A stretch of 64,000 bases of DNA from Pseudomonadota bacterium (lineage in GTDB: Bacteria > Pseudomonadota > Alphaproteobacteria > Rhizobiales > Xanthobacteraceae), in assembly GCA_023422775.1 (NCBI GenBank), contig JAFAGM010000025.1, positions 5,225 to 69,224 of the forward strand, in the 5' to 3' direction. The position numbers were made by a program, and so were the translations under genes. The notes under the pieces are model-generated. The model did no database searches. It was not told where the DNA came from and worked only from the letters and a program-made list of their open reading frames with translations. Shown piece after piece: positions 25,622-33,177 of this stretch. Position 1 is the stretch's first letter. Every line of letters starts with the position of its first letter.

Positions 25622-25696
25622 GCTGCCGTAGCTCAGTGGTAGAGCACTCCATTGGTAATGGAGAGGTCGACAGTTCAATCCTGTCTGGCAGCACCA
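25622..25696 (+). tRNA. tRNA-Thr (anticodon GGT)
   Basis: The plus strand forms a complete cloverleaf. The acceptor is GCTGCCG paired with TGGCAGC, the D-arm is AGCTCAGTGGTAGAGC, the anticodon stem-loop CTCCATTGGTAATGGAG gives anticodon GGT, the T-arm is CAGTTCAATCCTG, and the gene encodes CCA. The 3' end is nearly duplicated at 27690-27709. Confidence 0.97.
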
Positions 25697-25703
25697 GTTC
25701 TTC
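25684..25703 (+). repeat. Putative attachment-like repeat, left copy (tRNA-Thr 3' end)
   Basis: A 20-nt segment spanning the last 13 nt of tRNA-Thr and 7 nt beyond it. It matches 27690-27709 at 18 of 20 positions, with a perfect 15-nt core ggcagcaccagttct. The two copies bracket a single cyclase gene about 2 kb long. Confidence 0.65.
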
Positions 25704-25884
25704 CGCGGAAGATCAACACCACATTGCCGAGGTATTGGCGTCGCACGCCAGCACGAGTTGGCCGGCAAAATGCCACTTGAGGCAATTTGGGGCTCTCCTG
25801 CAATTGCCGCTCACGGGTCGTTAGCGACGTGCTAGACTTTTCCCTGTCCGCCGCCGTGGCTATTTTGGTCGTTCGGAGGGCGCT

Positions 25885-27627
25885 GTGACCGAGCAGCGGG
25901 TTCAAAGGCGACTGGCGGCAATCCTGGCCGCTGACGTGGTCGGTTACTCTGCGTTGATGCAACGCGCTGAGGAGGCCACCTACGCCGAGTTCGAGCAGCT
26001 GAAGCGCGAGGTCATCGAGCCTGACCTCTCCCGCCACGACGGGCGACTGATCAAGACTACGGGTGACGGCGCGTTGGCCGAGTTCGCAAGTCCGTCGGCT
26101 GCGGTGCGATGCGCGGTGGAGATCCAGGAAAGCATCGCGTCAGGCCGAAGCTCCCTTAAGCTGCGCATTGGGATCAATCTCGGTGAAGTCATCGTCGGGG
26201 CTGACGGCGACCTTTTTGGCGACGGGATCAACATTGCTGTCCGGCTGGAGGGGGTCGCCGATCCGGGCGGCGTCCTGATTTCCGAGAAGGTGTACAGCGA
26301 AGTCGAAGGCAAGCTGGACGCTGGCTTCGAGGACCGGGGCGAACAACAGCTCAAGAACATCGCCAAGCCAGTTCGCGCTTTTGCGGTACGCGCGAGAGTG
26401 CATAGCCCACTGAGCGATAGGCTGAGTGCGGCCCTTCCACTCCCGGACAAGCCGTCTATCGCCGTGCTGCCGTTTGATAACATGAGCGGCGATCCCGAGC
26501 AGGAATATTTTGCGGACGGGATGGTTGAGGAGATCACTACTGCGCTCTCGCGTTTCAAATGGCTGTTCGTGATTGCTCGCAATTCGAGCTTTACGTTCAA
26601 GGGCAAGAACGTCGATGTGAAAGAGGTCGGACGCAAGTTCGGCGTGCGCTACGTCCTCGAGGGGTCCGTCCGCAAGGCGTCGGGAAAGGTTCGCATCACA
26701 GGACAGTTGATTGATGCGAGTACAGGCGCGCACATCTGGGCGGACAGGTTCGAGCGCGATCTGACAGATATATTCACTCTGCAGGATGAGGTCACGGCTG
26801 CCGTTGTCTCGGCCATTCAGCCGAAATTGCTTCAAACAGAAATTGCGATGGCGGCGCGGCGGCGACCGGAGAACCCCACCGCCTATGACTTTTATCTCCG
26901 AGCCATGTCACATTTCTACCTGACGACCCGCGAGAGTTTGACCGAGGCGATCAGGCTGGCTCATCGCGCTTTGGAACTGGACCCTCGTTTTGGCCTTGTC
27001 GCCGCTCTGGCATCCGTCCTGCACATGAACAACGCCCTTTTGGGTTACGCCGACCCGCAGTTTGATCGCAGAGAAGCAATTCGGCTTATGCGCCTGGCAT
27101 TCAGCCTCGATGATGGTGATCCGGACACGTTGGCATGGGCTGCATTGACCTCGACGTTCCTGGTCGGCGATTGGGAAAGTGAGATCGAAATGGCCGACCG
27201 GGCCGTCGCGCTCAACCCGAATTCATATGTCGCATGGATCTGTAGAGGCTGGGTCCATCGAAATGCGGGGCTGCCGGAGGAAGCGATCCGCAGCTTCGAA
27301 CGTGCCATTCGCGCCAGCCCGGCGGATCCGCTACTATACCGGTTATTTGCCGGGATGGGGTTGGCCCTTATCGAGCTTGGTCGCTTTGAGGAGGCCATCG
27401 TCGCAGGGAAGAAGGCCCTGCGTCAGAACTCCTCCTTCCCGGCAGTTAACCTCGTTCTCGCGTCGGCTTTCGCCCATGTCGGACGCGACGCCGAGGCGCG
27501 TGAGGCGGCGGCGCGCGTGCTGGAATTCGATCCCGCCTTCACAATATCCGCGAGGATGGGTCGGCGCAGACAAACAAACGCGACGCTGGAGATTGAGGGT
27601 CTTCGGAAAGCGGGGTTGCCCGAGTAG
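25885..27627 (+). CDS. Adenylate/guanylate cyclase with TolB-like domain and TPR repeats
   Basis: A 580-aa protein starting at GTG with GGAGGG upstream. Residues 8-170 form a class III cyclase domain: LAAILAADVVGYSALM and KTTGDGALAEF supply the metal aspartates, and INIAVRLEGVA keeps the catalytic N-x-x-x-R pair. A TolB/FlgO-like segment follows (SIAVLPFDNMSGDPEQEYFADGM, from about 192), then TPR repeats to the C-terminus. This is a widely expanded family in Bradyrhizobium. Two near-identical 20-nt repeats, one of them the tRNA-Thr 3' end, bracket the gene, which suggests acquisition as a cassette. No integrase is present. The ligand controlling the cyclase is unknown. Confidence 0.9.
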   Translation: MTEQRVQRRLAAILAADVVGYSALMQRAEEATYAEFEQLKREVIEPDLSRHDGRLIKTTGDGALAEFASPSAAVRCAVEIQESIASGRSSLKLRIGINLGEVIVGADGDLFGDGINIAVRLEGVADPGGVLISEKVYSEVEGKLDAGFEDRGEQQLKNIAKPVRAFAVRARVHSPLSDRLSAALPLPDKPSIAVLPFDNMSGDPEQEYFADGMVEEITTALSRFKWLFVIARNSSFTFKGKNVDVKEVGRKFGVRYVLEGSVRKASGKVRITGQLIDASTGAHIWADRFERDLTDIFTLQDEVTAAVVSAIQPKLLQTEIAMAARRRPENPTAYDFYLRAMSHFYLTTRESLTEAIRLAHRALELDPRFGLVAALASVLHMNNALLGYADPQFDRREAIRLMRLAFSLDDGDPDTLAWAALTSTFLVGDWESEIEMADRAVALNPNSYVAWICRGWVHRNAGLPEEAIRSFERAIRASPADPLLYRLFAGMGLALIELGRFEEAIVAGKKALRQNSSFPAVNLVLASAFAHVGRDAEAREAAARVLEFDPAFTISARMGRRRQTNATLEIEGLRKAGLPE

Positions 27628-27689
27628 CTCTGCGACTGCGACGAGGTGATCGAACGACAGCTCATGGCCCCAAAGGAGACGTGCGCCAT

Positions 27690-27709
27690 TCCGGCAGCAC
27701 CAGTTCTCC
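27690..27709 (+). repeat. Putative attachment-like repeat, right copy
   Basis: A near copy of 25684-25703 (18 of 20 identical, 15 contiguous) in the same orientation. It lies 62 bp past the cyclase stop and just beyond the 3' end of the convergent PEP-mutase-family gene. It has only the acceptor end of the tRNA, as expected of the distal end of an element inserted in a tRNA gene. Confidence 0.65.
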
Positions 27710-27721
27710 TTCGCAAAAGCC

Positions 27722-28585
27722 TCACCCTTCGATGTGCTCGCGTTCAAACGCCCAGACCCGCTCGAATCCCATCAGGCGGGAGAAGTCGTTGAACGGGTAG
27801 AGTTCTCCGCTCCATGCCTTGCTGGAGCCCCTGGACTGGATCTCGCCGTAGACGGAGCGCAGCGCAGCGCCTGCGGCCAGAAATCCGGCGGTGGGGAAAA
27901 TCGCGAGCTTGAAGCCGAAAGCTTCCAGTTCCGCGCGAGAGAGTATAGGCGTGCGGCCGCCTTCCACCATGTTGGCGACCAGCGGCACACCGGCGAAGGT
28001 CTGGCCGATCTTCGCCAGTTCCGTCTCGCTCTCCGGCGATTCGATGAACAGCATGTCGGCGCCGGCCTCGAGAAAAGCTTCGCCGCGGCGCAACGCCTCG
28101 TCGAGGCCCAGCGCGGTGCGGGCATCGGTGCGGGCGATGACAAGAAAATCCTTCGACGCTCGCGCCTCACACGCGACCTTGATGCGGCGCGCGGCGTCGG
28201 CGATCGGCACCACGCGCCGGCCGGGCGTATGCCCGCATTTCTTGGGATACTCCTGGTCCTCGATCTGGATCGCCTGCGCGCCGGCTTTCTCATAACCGCG
28301 CACGGTGTGATCGACGTTCAGGAGTCCGCCATAGCCGGTGTCGCCATCGGCAATCAGCGGCGTGGACGTGCCCGAGGCGATCTGGTTCACGCGGCCGACC
28401 ATCTCGGTGTAGCTCGCCAGGCCCGCATCCGGCAGGCCGAGATGGGAGGCGACCACGCCATAGCCGGTCATATAGAGCGCATCGAACCCCATGGTGTCGG
28501 CGATGCGCGCGGAAATCATTTCGAACACGCCGGGCGCCGAGATCAGGCCGGGCTGTTTCAAGCGGGCGGAGAGGCTTTGCGTCAT
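27722..28585 (-). CDS. Isocitrate lyase / PEP mutase superfamily enzyme
   Basis: A 287-aa TIM-barrel enzyme. Characteristic stretches are SAPGVFEMISARIADTMGF, TPLIADGDTGYGG (metal-binding Asp residues), IQIEDQEYPKKCGH (the KKCGH loop with the catalytic Cys) and VIARTDAR. This matches the PEPM group that includes 2-methylisocitrate lyase, 2,3-dimethylmalate lyase, oxaloacetate decarboxylase and carboxyphosphonoenolpyruvate mutase, all of which act on 2-hydroxy or 2-oxo di/tri-acids. It is the last gene of a minus-strand operon with an ABC importer, so it may process the imported compound. The exact reaction is not determinable. Confidence 0.87.
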   Translation of the reverse strand: MTQSLSARLKQPGLISAPGVFEMISARIADTMGFDALYMTGYGVVASHLGLPDAGLASYTEMVGRVNQIASGTSTPLIADGDTGYGGLLNVDHTVRGYEKAGAQAIQIEDQEYPKKCGHTPGRRVVPIADAARRIKVACEARASKDFLVIARTDARTALGLDEALRRGEAFLEAGADMLFIESPESETELAKIGQTFAGVPLVANMVEGGRTPILSRAELEAFGFKLAIFPTAGFLAAGAALRSVYGEIQSRGSSKAWSGELYPFNDFSRLMGFERVWAFEREHIEG

Positions 28586-28615
28586 CGATCCAATACTTCC
28601 AGGGTTGTCCAGCCT

Positions 28616-29350
28616 TCAGGCGATGCGGTGGTGCAAGCGACGGTCGAGCCAGAGCAGCAAGGCGCTGGCAGATACGGCAACGATCGCGAGCAGAAGAATC
28701 GTCGCCATGATGGTGGGCACATCATGCAGGCCGATGGCGTTCATGATGAGGTAGCCGAGCCCGCGCTGTGACGCGAACATTTCGCCGATCAGCACGCCGA
28801 GCAGGGTGAGCGAGAAGCCGATGCGCAGGCCCGACACGATCTCGGGCATCGCGCCGGGAATGACGATGGTCGCCAGCGTCTGGCGGCGCGACAGGCGCAT
28901 CACCCGCGCGGTCTTGAAATGAACGGCGGCGACGTTGCGCACGGCGTTCATCGCGAAGATTGCGATCGGGATGATGCCGTGCAGGGTGCCGAAGGCGATC
29001 TTGGCGGGGACGCCGAGCCCGAACACCAGCAGGATCAGCGGATACAGCGTCACCTTGGGCAGGCTGTAGACCGATACCAGAATCGGTTCGGCCACTTCGG
29101 CACTGGTACGGTTGAGGCCGAGACTGAAGCCCAGCGCGAGGCCGCCTGCGACCGCCAGCAGCAGCGCCCAGCCAAACGCCCGCGCGGTCTCGGCAGCGTG
29201 GGGCCAGAAGTTTGCGCTTGCCAGCATCTGCCAGGCCCGCACCGCGGTGCCGGCCGGCGAGGTCAGCGCAAACGGCGCCGCCCAATGCAGCGCCTGCCAG
29301 ACCGCGAGGCCGGCGAGCATCAGCAGCACGGTATCGAGCGCGCGCCGCAT
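28616..29350 (-). CDS. ABC transporter permease (SsuC/TauC type), second copy
   Basis: A 244-aa inner-membrane permease with six predicted helices. The coupling EAA-like segment is seen around RRQTLATIVIPGAMPEIVSGLRIGFSL. Such proteins serve nitrate, sulfonate, taurine or pyrimidine-precursor importers. The operon has two permease genes, so a heterodimer is likely. It ends 30 bp before the PEP-mutase-family gene starts and begins just after the first permease. Confidence 0.86.
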   Translation of the reverse strand: MRRALDTVLLMLAGLAVWQALHWAAPFALTSPAGTAVRAWQMLASANFWPHAAETARAFGWALLLAVAGGLALGFSLGLNRTSAEVAEPILVSVYSLPKVTLYPLILLVFGLGVPAKIAFGTLHGIIPIAIFAMNAVRNVAAVHFKTARVMRLSRRQTLATIVIPGAMPEIVSGLRIGFSLTLLGVLIGEMFASQRGLGYLIMNAIGLHDVPTIMATILLLAIVAVSASALLLWLDRRLHHRIA

Positions 29351-29351
29351 G

Positions 29352-30101
29352 TCAGCGCCCCCAGCGACGCAGCAGCCGCCTCTCGTAGCTATAGAACAGG
29401 GCGTTGACGATCGTCACCAGCACGATGACGAACAGCATCAGCGCATACATCGTGCCGTTCTCGAAATTGTTGAAGGCATAGGAGATGGCATAACCGAGCC
29501 CGGACGAGGCCATGATGAACTCGGCCGCGATGACGCCGATGAAGCAATAGGCGATGGCGAGCTTGACGCCGGTGAACAGATAAGGCACCGCGCTCGGCAG
29601 CTTGATCTGCAACGCGGTGGCGACAGCGCTCATGTGGTGGACGGCGGCGGTGCGCAGCAGGACGCGCGGGATGCGGTCGAAACCGTTGAGGGTCGCAATG
29701 ATCATCGCGACCACGCCGAACAGGAAGCCGATCGCCACGACGGCGCCGCGTCCGAGACCGAACAGCACGATGAACAGCGGATAGAAAGCGAAGAACGGCA
29801 ATGCGTAATAGCTGGCGAGGAAGGGATCGATGGCCGCACGCAGCCGCGGAAAGCCGTGGATCAGTGCGCCGATGGCAAAGCCGCCGGTTATCGACAGCAG
29901 AAGCGAGATCGCGACATTGCCGAGCGTCTCGACGATGTCGGCGTTGGCCTTGCCGGAGGCGAGCAGTTTTGCCAGCCGCACTACCATGTCGGACGGCGCC
30001 AGCAGCACGCGCGGGCTGATCGCGCCGGTCCGGCACAACAGTTCCAGCGCCGCGACGAAACCTGCGACCACGAGCAGTCGGATCAGGCCGACCCGGCTCA
30101 T
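29352..30101 (-). CDS. ABC transporter permease (SsuC/TauC type), first copy
   Basis: A 249-aa permease with six helices and the conserved cytoplasmic loop around VHHMSAVATALQIKLPSAVPYLFTG. The start ATG at 30101 overlaps the ATPase stop by 4 bp; 23 extra codons are open upstream but lie inside the ATPase gene. It pairs with the permease at 28616. The two are clearly different in sequence, not a recent duplication. Confidence 0.88.
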   Translation of the reverse strand: MSRVGLIRLLVVAGFVAALELLCRTGAISPRVLLAPSDMVVRLAKLLASGKANADIVETLGNVAISLLLSITGGFAIGALIHGFPRLRAAIDPFLASYYALPFFAFYPLFIVLFGLGRGAVVAIGFLFGVVAMIIATLNGFDRIPRVLLRTAAVHHMSAVATALQIKLPSAVPYLFTGVKLAIAYCFIGVIAAEFIMASSGLGYAISYAFNNFENGTMYALMLFVIVLVTIVNALFYSYERRLLRRWGR

Positions 30102-30949
30102 GACGGCTTGCCTTGTGACGGCTTGCCTTGCTGGATCGTCTTCAGAGACTCTTCGCGCAGCACCGACCACAGCCGCGCGGTGATCGCGCCGAAGGCCGGA
30201 TCAGCGGCGATGCGCGAATCCCGCTCGCGCGGCCAGCCGGTGTCCATTTCCTCGATGATCCGCCCCGGCCGGGCCGACATCACGCCGATCCGGTCGGACA
30301 GCATCGCGGCCTCGTCGAGGGCATGCGTGATCAGCAATACGGTCGCGCCGGTGGCGCGCCAGACCTTCAGCAATTCGTCGCCCATGACCAGCCGCGTCTG
30401 CGCGTCGAGCGCGCCAAAGGGCTCGTCAAGCAGGATCATGCGCGGCTGCATCACCAGCGTCCGCGCGATGCAGACGCGCTGGCGCATGCCGCCCGAAAGC
30501 TGCGCCGGATAGGCTTTGGCGAAATCGACCAACCCCATCAGCCGCAGCGCATCGTCGAGCCGGCGCGCGATCTCCGCGGCATCGACCCCGTTGCGACGCA
30601 GGCCGAACACGATGTTGTCGGCGACATTGAGCCAGGCAAACGACGCATCCTCCTGGAACACCACGCCAACGCCCTCGGGCACGCGGCCATCGGTTGGGCG
30701 GCCTTCGAACAGTATCTCGCCGCCGGTCGGTTTCGACAGACCGGCGAGCACATCGAGCAGCGTCGACTTCCCGCAGCCGGACGGGCCGATCACCGAATAG
30801 AATTCGCCCCGCCGCAAACGCAGGTCGGTGGCGGCGAGCGCGTGGATGCCGCCGGGATAGACGCGGGTGACGCCGCGCATTTCGGCGTGCAGATCGTCCG
30901 CGGAAGCCTCGCGCACCGCACCGTCCGTCACACGCGCAACTGCGCTCAT
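30098..30949 (-). CDS. ABC transporter ATP-binding protein (SsuB/TauB type)
   Basis: A 283-aa ATPase. Walker A is GPSGCGKSTLLD, the signature LSGGMRQRVCIARTL, Walker B MILLDEPFGALD, and the H-loop LLITHALDEA. The Q-loop lies in VVFQEDASFAWLN. The start ATG at 30949 overlaps the binding-protein stop. The C-terminus ends in a duplicated GKPSQGKPS produced by a 15-bp tandem repeat that runs up to the next gene's start. It energises the two downstream permeases. Confidence 0.92.
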   Translation of the reverse strand: MSAVARVTDGAVREASADDLHAEMRGVTRVYPGGIHALAATDLRLRRGEFYSVIGPSGCGKSTLLDVLAGLSKPTGGEILFEGRPTDGRVPEGVGVVFQEDASFAWLNVADNIVFGLRRNGVDAAEIARRLDDALRLMGLVDFAKAYPAQLSGGMRQRVCIARTLVMQPRMILLDEPFGALDAQTRLVMGDELLKVWRATGATVLLITHALDEAAMLSDRIGVMSARPGRIIEEMDTGWPRERDSRIAADPAFGAITARLWSVLREESLKTIQQGKPSQGKPS

Positions 30950-31893
30950 TTCAGGTAGCTTTCGTCGACGACCTTGGCCCACTCGACCTTGCCGTCGATC
31001 TCGCCGACGATCTGCAGCCCCTTCACCATGTTATCCATGGCGTCGTACTCGAACGCGCCGTCGCTCCAGTATTTCATCGCGATCAGGTTCTTGACCGCGG
31101 CGAGGATGATCTTCTCGTCGGTCTCGTAACGCTTCGCCACGATCCTGGCCGTCTCCTCCGGATTGGCGTAGAGGAAGGCTACCGCCTTGGCGCGCGCCTG
31201 CACCAGCTTGCGCAATTTGTCCTTGTTGGCCTTGGCGTATTCCGATGTCGTGACGCCGACCGTCTGCACCATCGGCGGCAGTTCGTCCTTGGCGAAAAAC
31301 ACCGGCTTGAACTTGGCCTGTACCTTGGACCAGACCGGATCCATCACGGGCGCAGCGACCACGGCCTTCTGCTCGACCATCGTCAGCCCGGCGCCGATAC
31401 CGCCGGCCGCCACCGTTTCCGACTTGATGCCGTACTTGTCGCTCACCATCGTCAGCAGCATGTCGGTGACCGACTTCGGCGACGTGAAGGCAACCTTCTT
31501 GCCGGCGAGGTCCTTGACCGAGGAGATGCCGGAATCCGGCAATGCGACCCAGAGAATCTCGCCGGCGGTGCGCACGCCGGTATGGACGATCTTCAGGTCA
31601 ATGCCCTGCTTGATGGCGGCCAGCGCCGCCGACAGCGCCACCTCGCCATAGGGCAGGCTGGAGGCCATCACGTTGCGCATCGTGGTGCCGCCGCCCTTGG
31701 AAGTGAGCACGCCGTCGATGTCGAGGCCCGCCTCCTTGTAATAGCCCTTCTCGATCGCGATCGCGTAGGGCGCGCCGTACATCAGCACGCCCCAATGGGT
31801 GACGGTGACCTGTTCGGCCATCGCTGAACGCGGCGCTGCCCATGCCGCCAGGGTCAAAACGCAACCCAAGGCCAATTTGTACACAACACTCAT
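30946..31893 (-). CDS. Periplasmic substrate-binding protein (NMT1/SsuA/TauA-like)
   Basis: A 315-aa binding protein with a signal peptide (LALGCVLTLAAWAAPRSAMAEQ) behind a GGAGGG ribosome site. The frame is open 16 codons upstream of the chosen ATG. The mature part begins VTVTHWGVLMYGAPYAIAIEKGYYKEAGLDID, a pattern typical of NMT1/THI5-like proteins that bind sulfonates, nitrate, aromatic acids or pyrimidines. The context with a PEP-mutase-family enzyme suggests an organic acid, but that is inference. It is the first gene of the operon, divergent from the GntR regulator. Confidence 0.86.
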   Translation of the reverse strand: MSVVYKLALGCVLTLAAWAAPRSAMAEQVTVTHWGVLMYGAPYAIAIEKGYYKEAGLDIDGVLTSKGGGTTMRNVMASSLPYGEVALSAALAAIKQGIDLKIVHTGVRTAGEILWVALPDSGISSVKDLAGKKVAFTSPKSVTDMLLTMVSDKYGIKSETVAAGGIGAGLTMVEQKAVVAAPVMDPVWSKVQAKFKPVFFAKDELPPMVQTVGVTTSEYAKANKDKLRKLVQARAKAVAFLYANPEETARIVAKRYETDEKIILAAVKNLIAMKYWSDGAFEYDAMDNMVKGLQIVGEIDGKVEWAKVVDESYLK

Positions 31894-31984
31894 GATCGTC
31901 CCTCCACCCGGAATGATTGCTGGAATAGCAAAACCCAACAAATATTGGATATGTCGCCGACACGCCCTGTTTTTCTCCGATCAT

Positions 31985-31996
31985 ATTGTATACAAT
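31985..31996. promoter_or_regulatory. Perfect GntR-type operator palindrome ATTGTATACAAT
   Basis: A perfect 12-bp palindrome between the divergent importer operon and the GntR-family gene, 92 bp from the importer start and 8 bp before the regulator's TTG. FCD-type GntR regulators commonly bind palindromes of the TTGTAxACAA kind. The placement fits autorepression plus control of the importer. Confidence 0.75.
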
Positions 31997-32004
31997 GAGG
32001 CATA

Positions 32005-32712
32005 TTGTCCAGCGGGAAGATCAAGGCCTTGAACCGACCTGAGCGCCTGCGCGCCTCCGATGTCGCTTACAGCTCGATCCGTCAGGGTCTGGCGGCCGGT
32101 CGCTGGGCACCCGGTTCGCATCTGCGCGAAAGCGAACTCGCGTCCGAACTGGGTATCAGCCGCACGCCGGTGCGCGAGGCGCTGCGCAAGCTTGCCAGCG
32201 AACAATTGGTCTCGTTCGAGCCGCATCTCGGCGTCCGGGTGCCTGGCTGGTCCAATCACGACATCGAGGAGATTTTTGCGCTGCGCGTCGAGCTGGAAAG
32301 CTACGCGGCGGGACAAGCGGCGCGCCATGCCAACCCCGCTCAGGTGGCCGAGCTACGCGAGCTCGCGGAGCAGATCGAGAAAGCCGCTTTCGGCGAGCCG
32401 GAGCCGGATTACGTGCGGATCACCGAGCTGAACAATCGCTTCCACAGCCTGATCGTCGCGTCGGCCGCCAACCAGCGCCTGGTCGGCCTCGTTGTCACGC
32501 TCGTCGAAATCCCGCTCGTGGTGCGCACTTTCACGCGCTTCGACCGGCAGGAATTGGCGCGTAGCGTCAGCCATCATCACGATCTGGTCGAGGCAATCGA
32601 TGGCCGCAATGCCGACTGGGCCGTGGCGGTGATGCGCGCGCACATTCACGCAGGGCGGCAGGTTATGCTCCGCACGTCCGCGGGCGGAGACGATGAATTC
32701 TCATCCAGGTAA
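32005..32712 (+). CDS. GntR family transcriptional regulator (FadR/FCD subfamily)
   Basis: A 235-aa regulator. The winged helix lies at about residues 18-80, with ESELASELGISRTPVREALRKLASEQLV. The C-terminal FCD ligand domain has the expected metal or acid-binding positions around ELNNRFHSLIVASA and SHHHDLVEAI. The start is TTG at 32005 with GAGG four nt upstream; a second TTG at 32029 is possible. FCD regulators generally respond to organic acids, in line with the divergent importer and PEP-mutase-family enzyme. The palindrome immediately upstream is its likely operator. Confidence 0.9.
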   Translation: MSSGKIKALNRPERLRASDVAYSSIRQGLAAGRWAPGSHLRESELASELGISRTPVREALRKLASEQLVSFEPHLGVRVPGWSNHDIEEIFALRVELESYAAGQAARHANPAQVAELRELAEQIEKAAFGEPEPDYVRITELNNRFHSLIVASAANQRLVGLVVTLVEIPLVVRTFTRFDRQELARSVSHHHDLVEAIDGRNADWAVAVMRAHIHAGRQVMLRTSAGGDDEFSSR

Positions 32713-32734
32713 CCGACGCCGGCCACGAGAGCAA

Positions 32735-32947
32735 TTACCGCGCACCGTGCTGGGTGACGATGATGACGCGGATGATGCAGTCGGACATGGATTCACCGTG
32801 CCGCCGCACCTTCTGCAGGCGCTGCAACGTTTCAGCGTCGATCTGCAACTGCCATTCGCCGTTTCGCGAGCGCCGCACCGTCTCATCGAACGGGAACTCG
32901 GCCGCGATCAATGCACGGCACTCGTCGGTGATTTCGATCTCCGGCAT
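32735..32947 (-). CDS. Small conserved-looking hypothetical protein, 70 aa
   Basis: A compact mixed alpha/beta protein, beginning MPEIEITDECRALIAAEFPF and containing NGEWQLQIDAETLQRLQ. There is no signal peptide or membrane helix. Composition is ordinary for this genome, and the strand-helix pattern looks coding. The frame is open upstream, but the ATG at 32947 starts the well-ordered part. It is convergent with the GntR gene, with a gap of 22 bp. Function unknown. Confidence 0.62.
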   Translation of the reverse strand: MPEIEITDECRALIAAEFPFDETVRRSRNGEWQLQIDAETLQRLQKVRRHGESMSDCIIRVIIVTQHGAR

Positions 32948-33177
32948 CGCTCTCGAAATTTTGGCGCACGCGGTGCTAGCCGCGCGGGCAGCTATCGCCC
33001 GGCCCGCAGAAATCGGCCAGTTAAATCGCGGCAATCTTCTCCGGGAACGAATGGTCGTGCGACAATCTGCGCACAATTGCGATCGGCTACGCGCTGCAAT
33101 ATTGGTTCGCGCATCATCACGGGTTGCGACGCTGCACCCATGATAGGCAGCCACGGATTGACGACCACCGACCGGAG

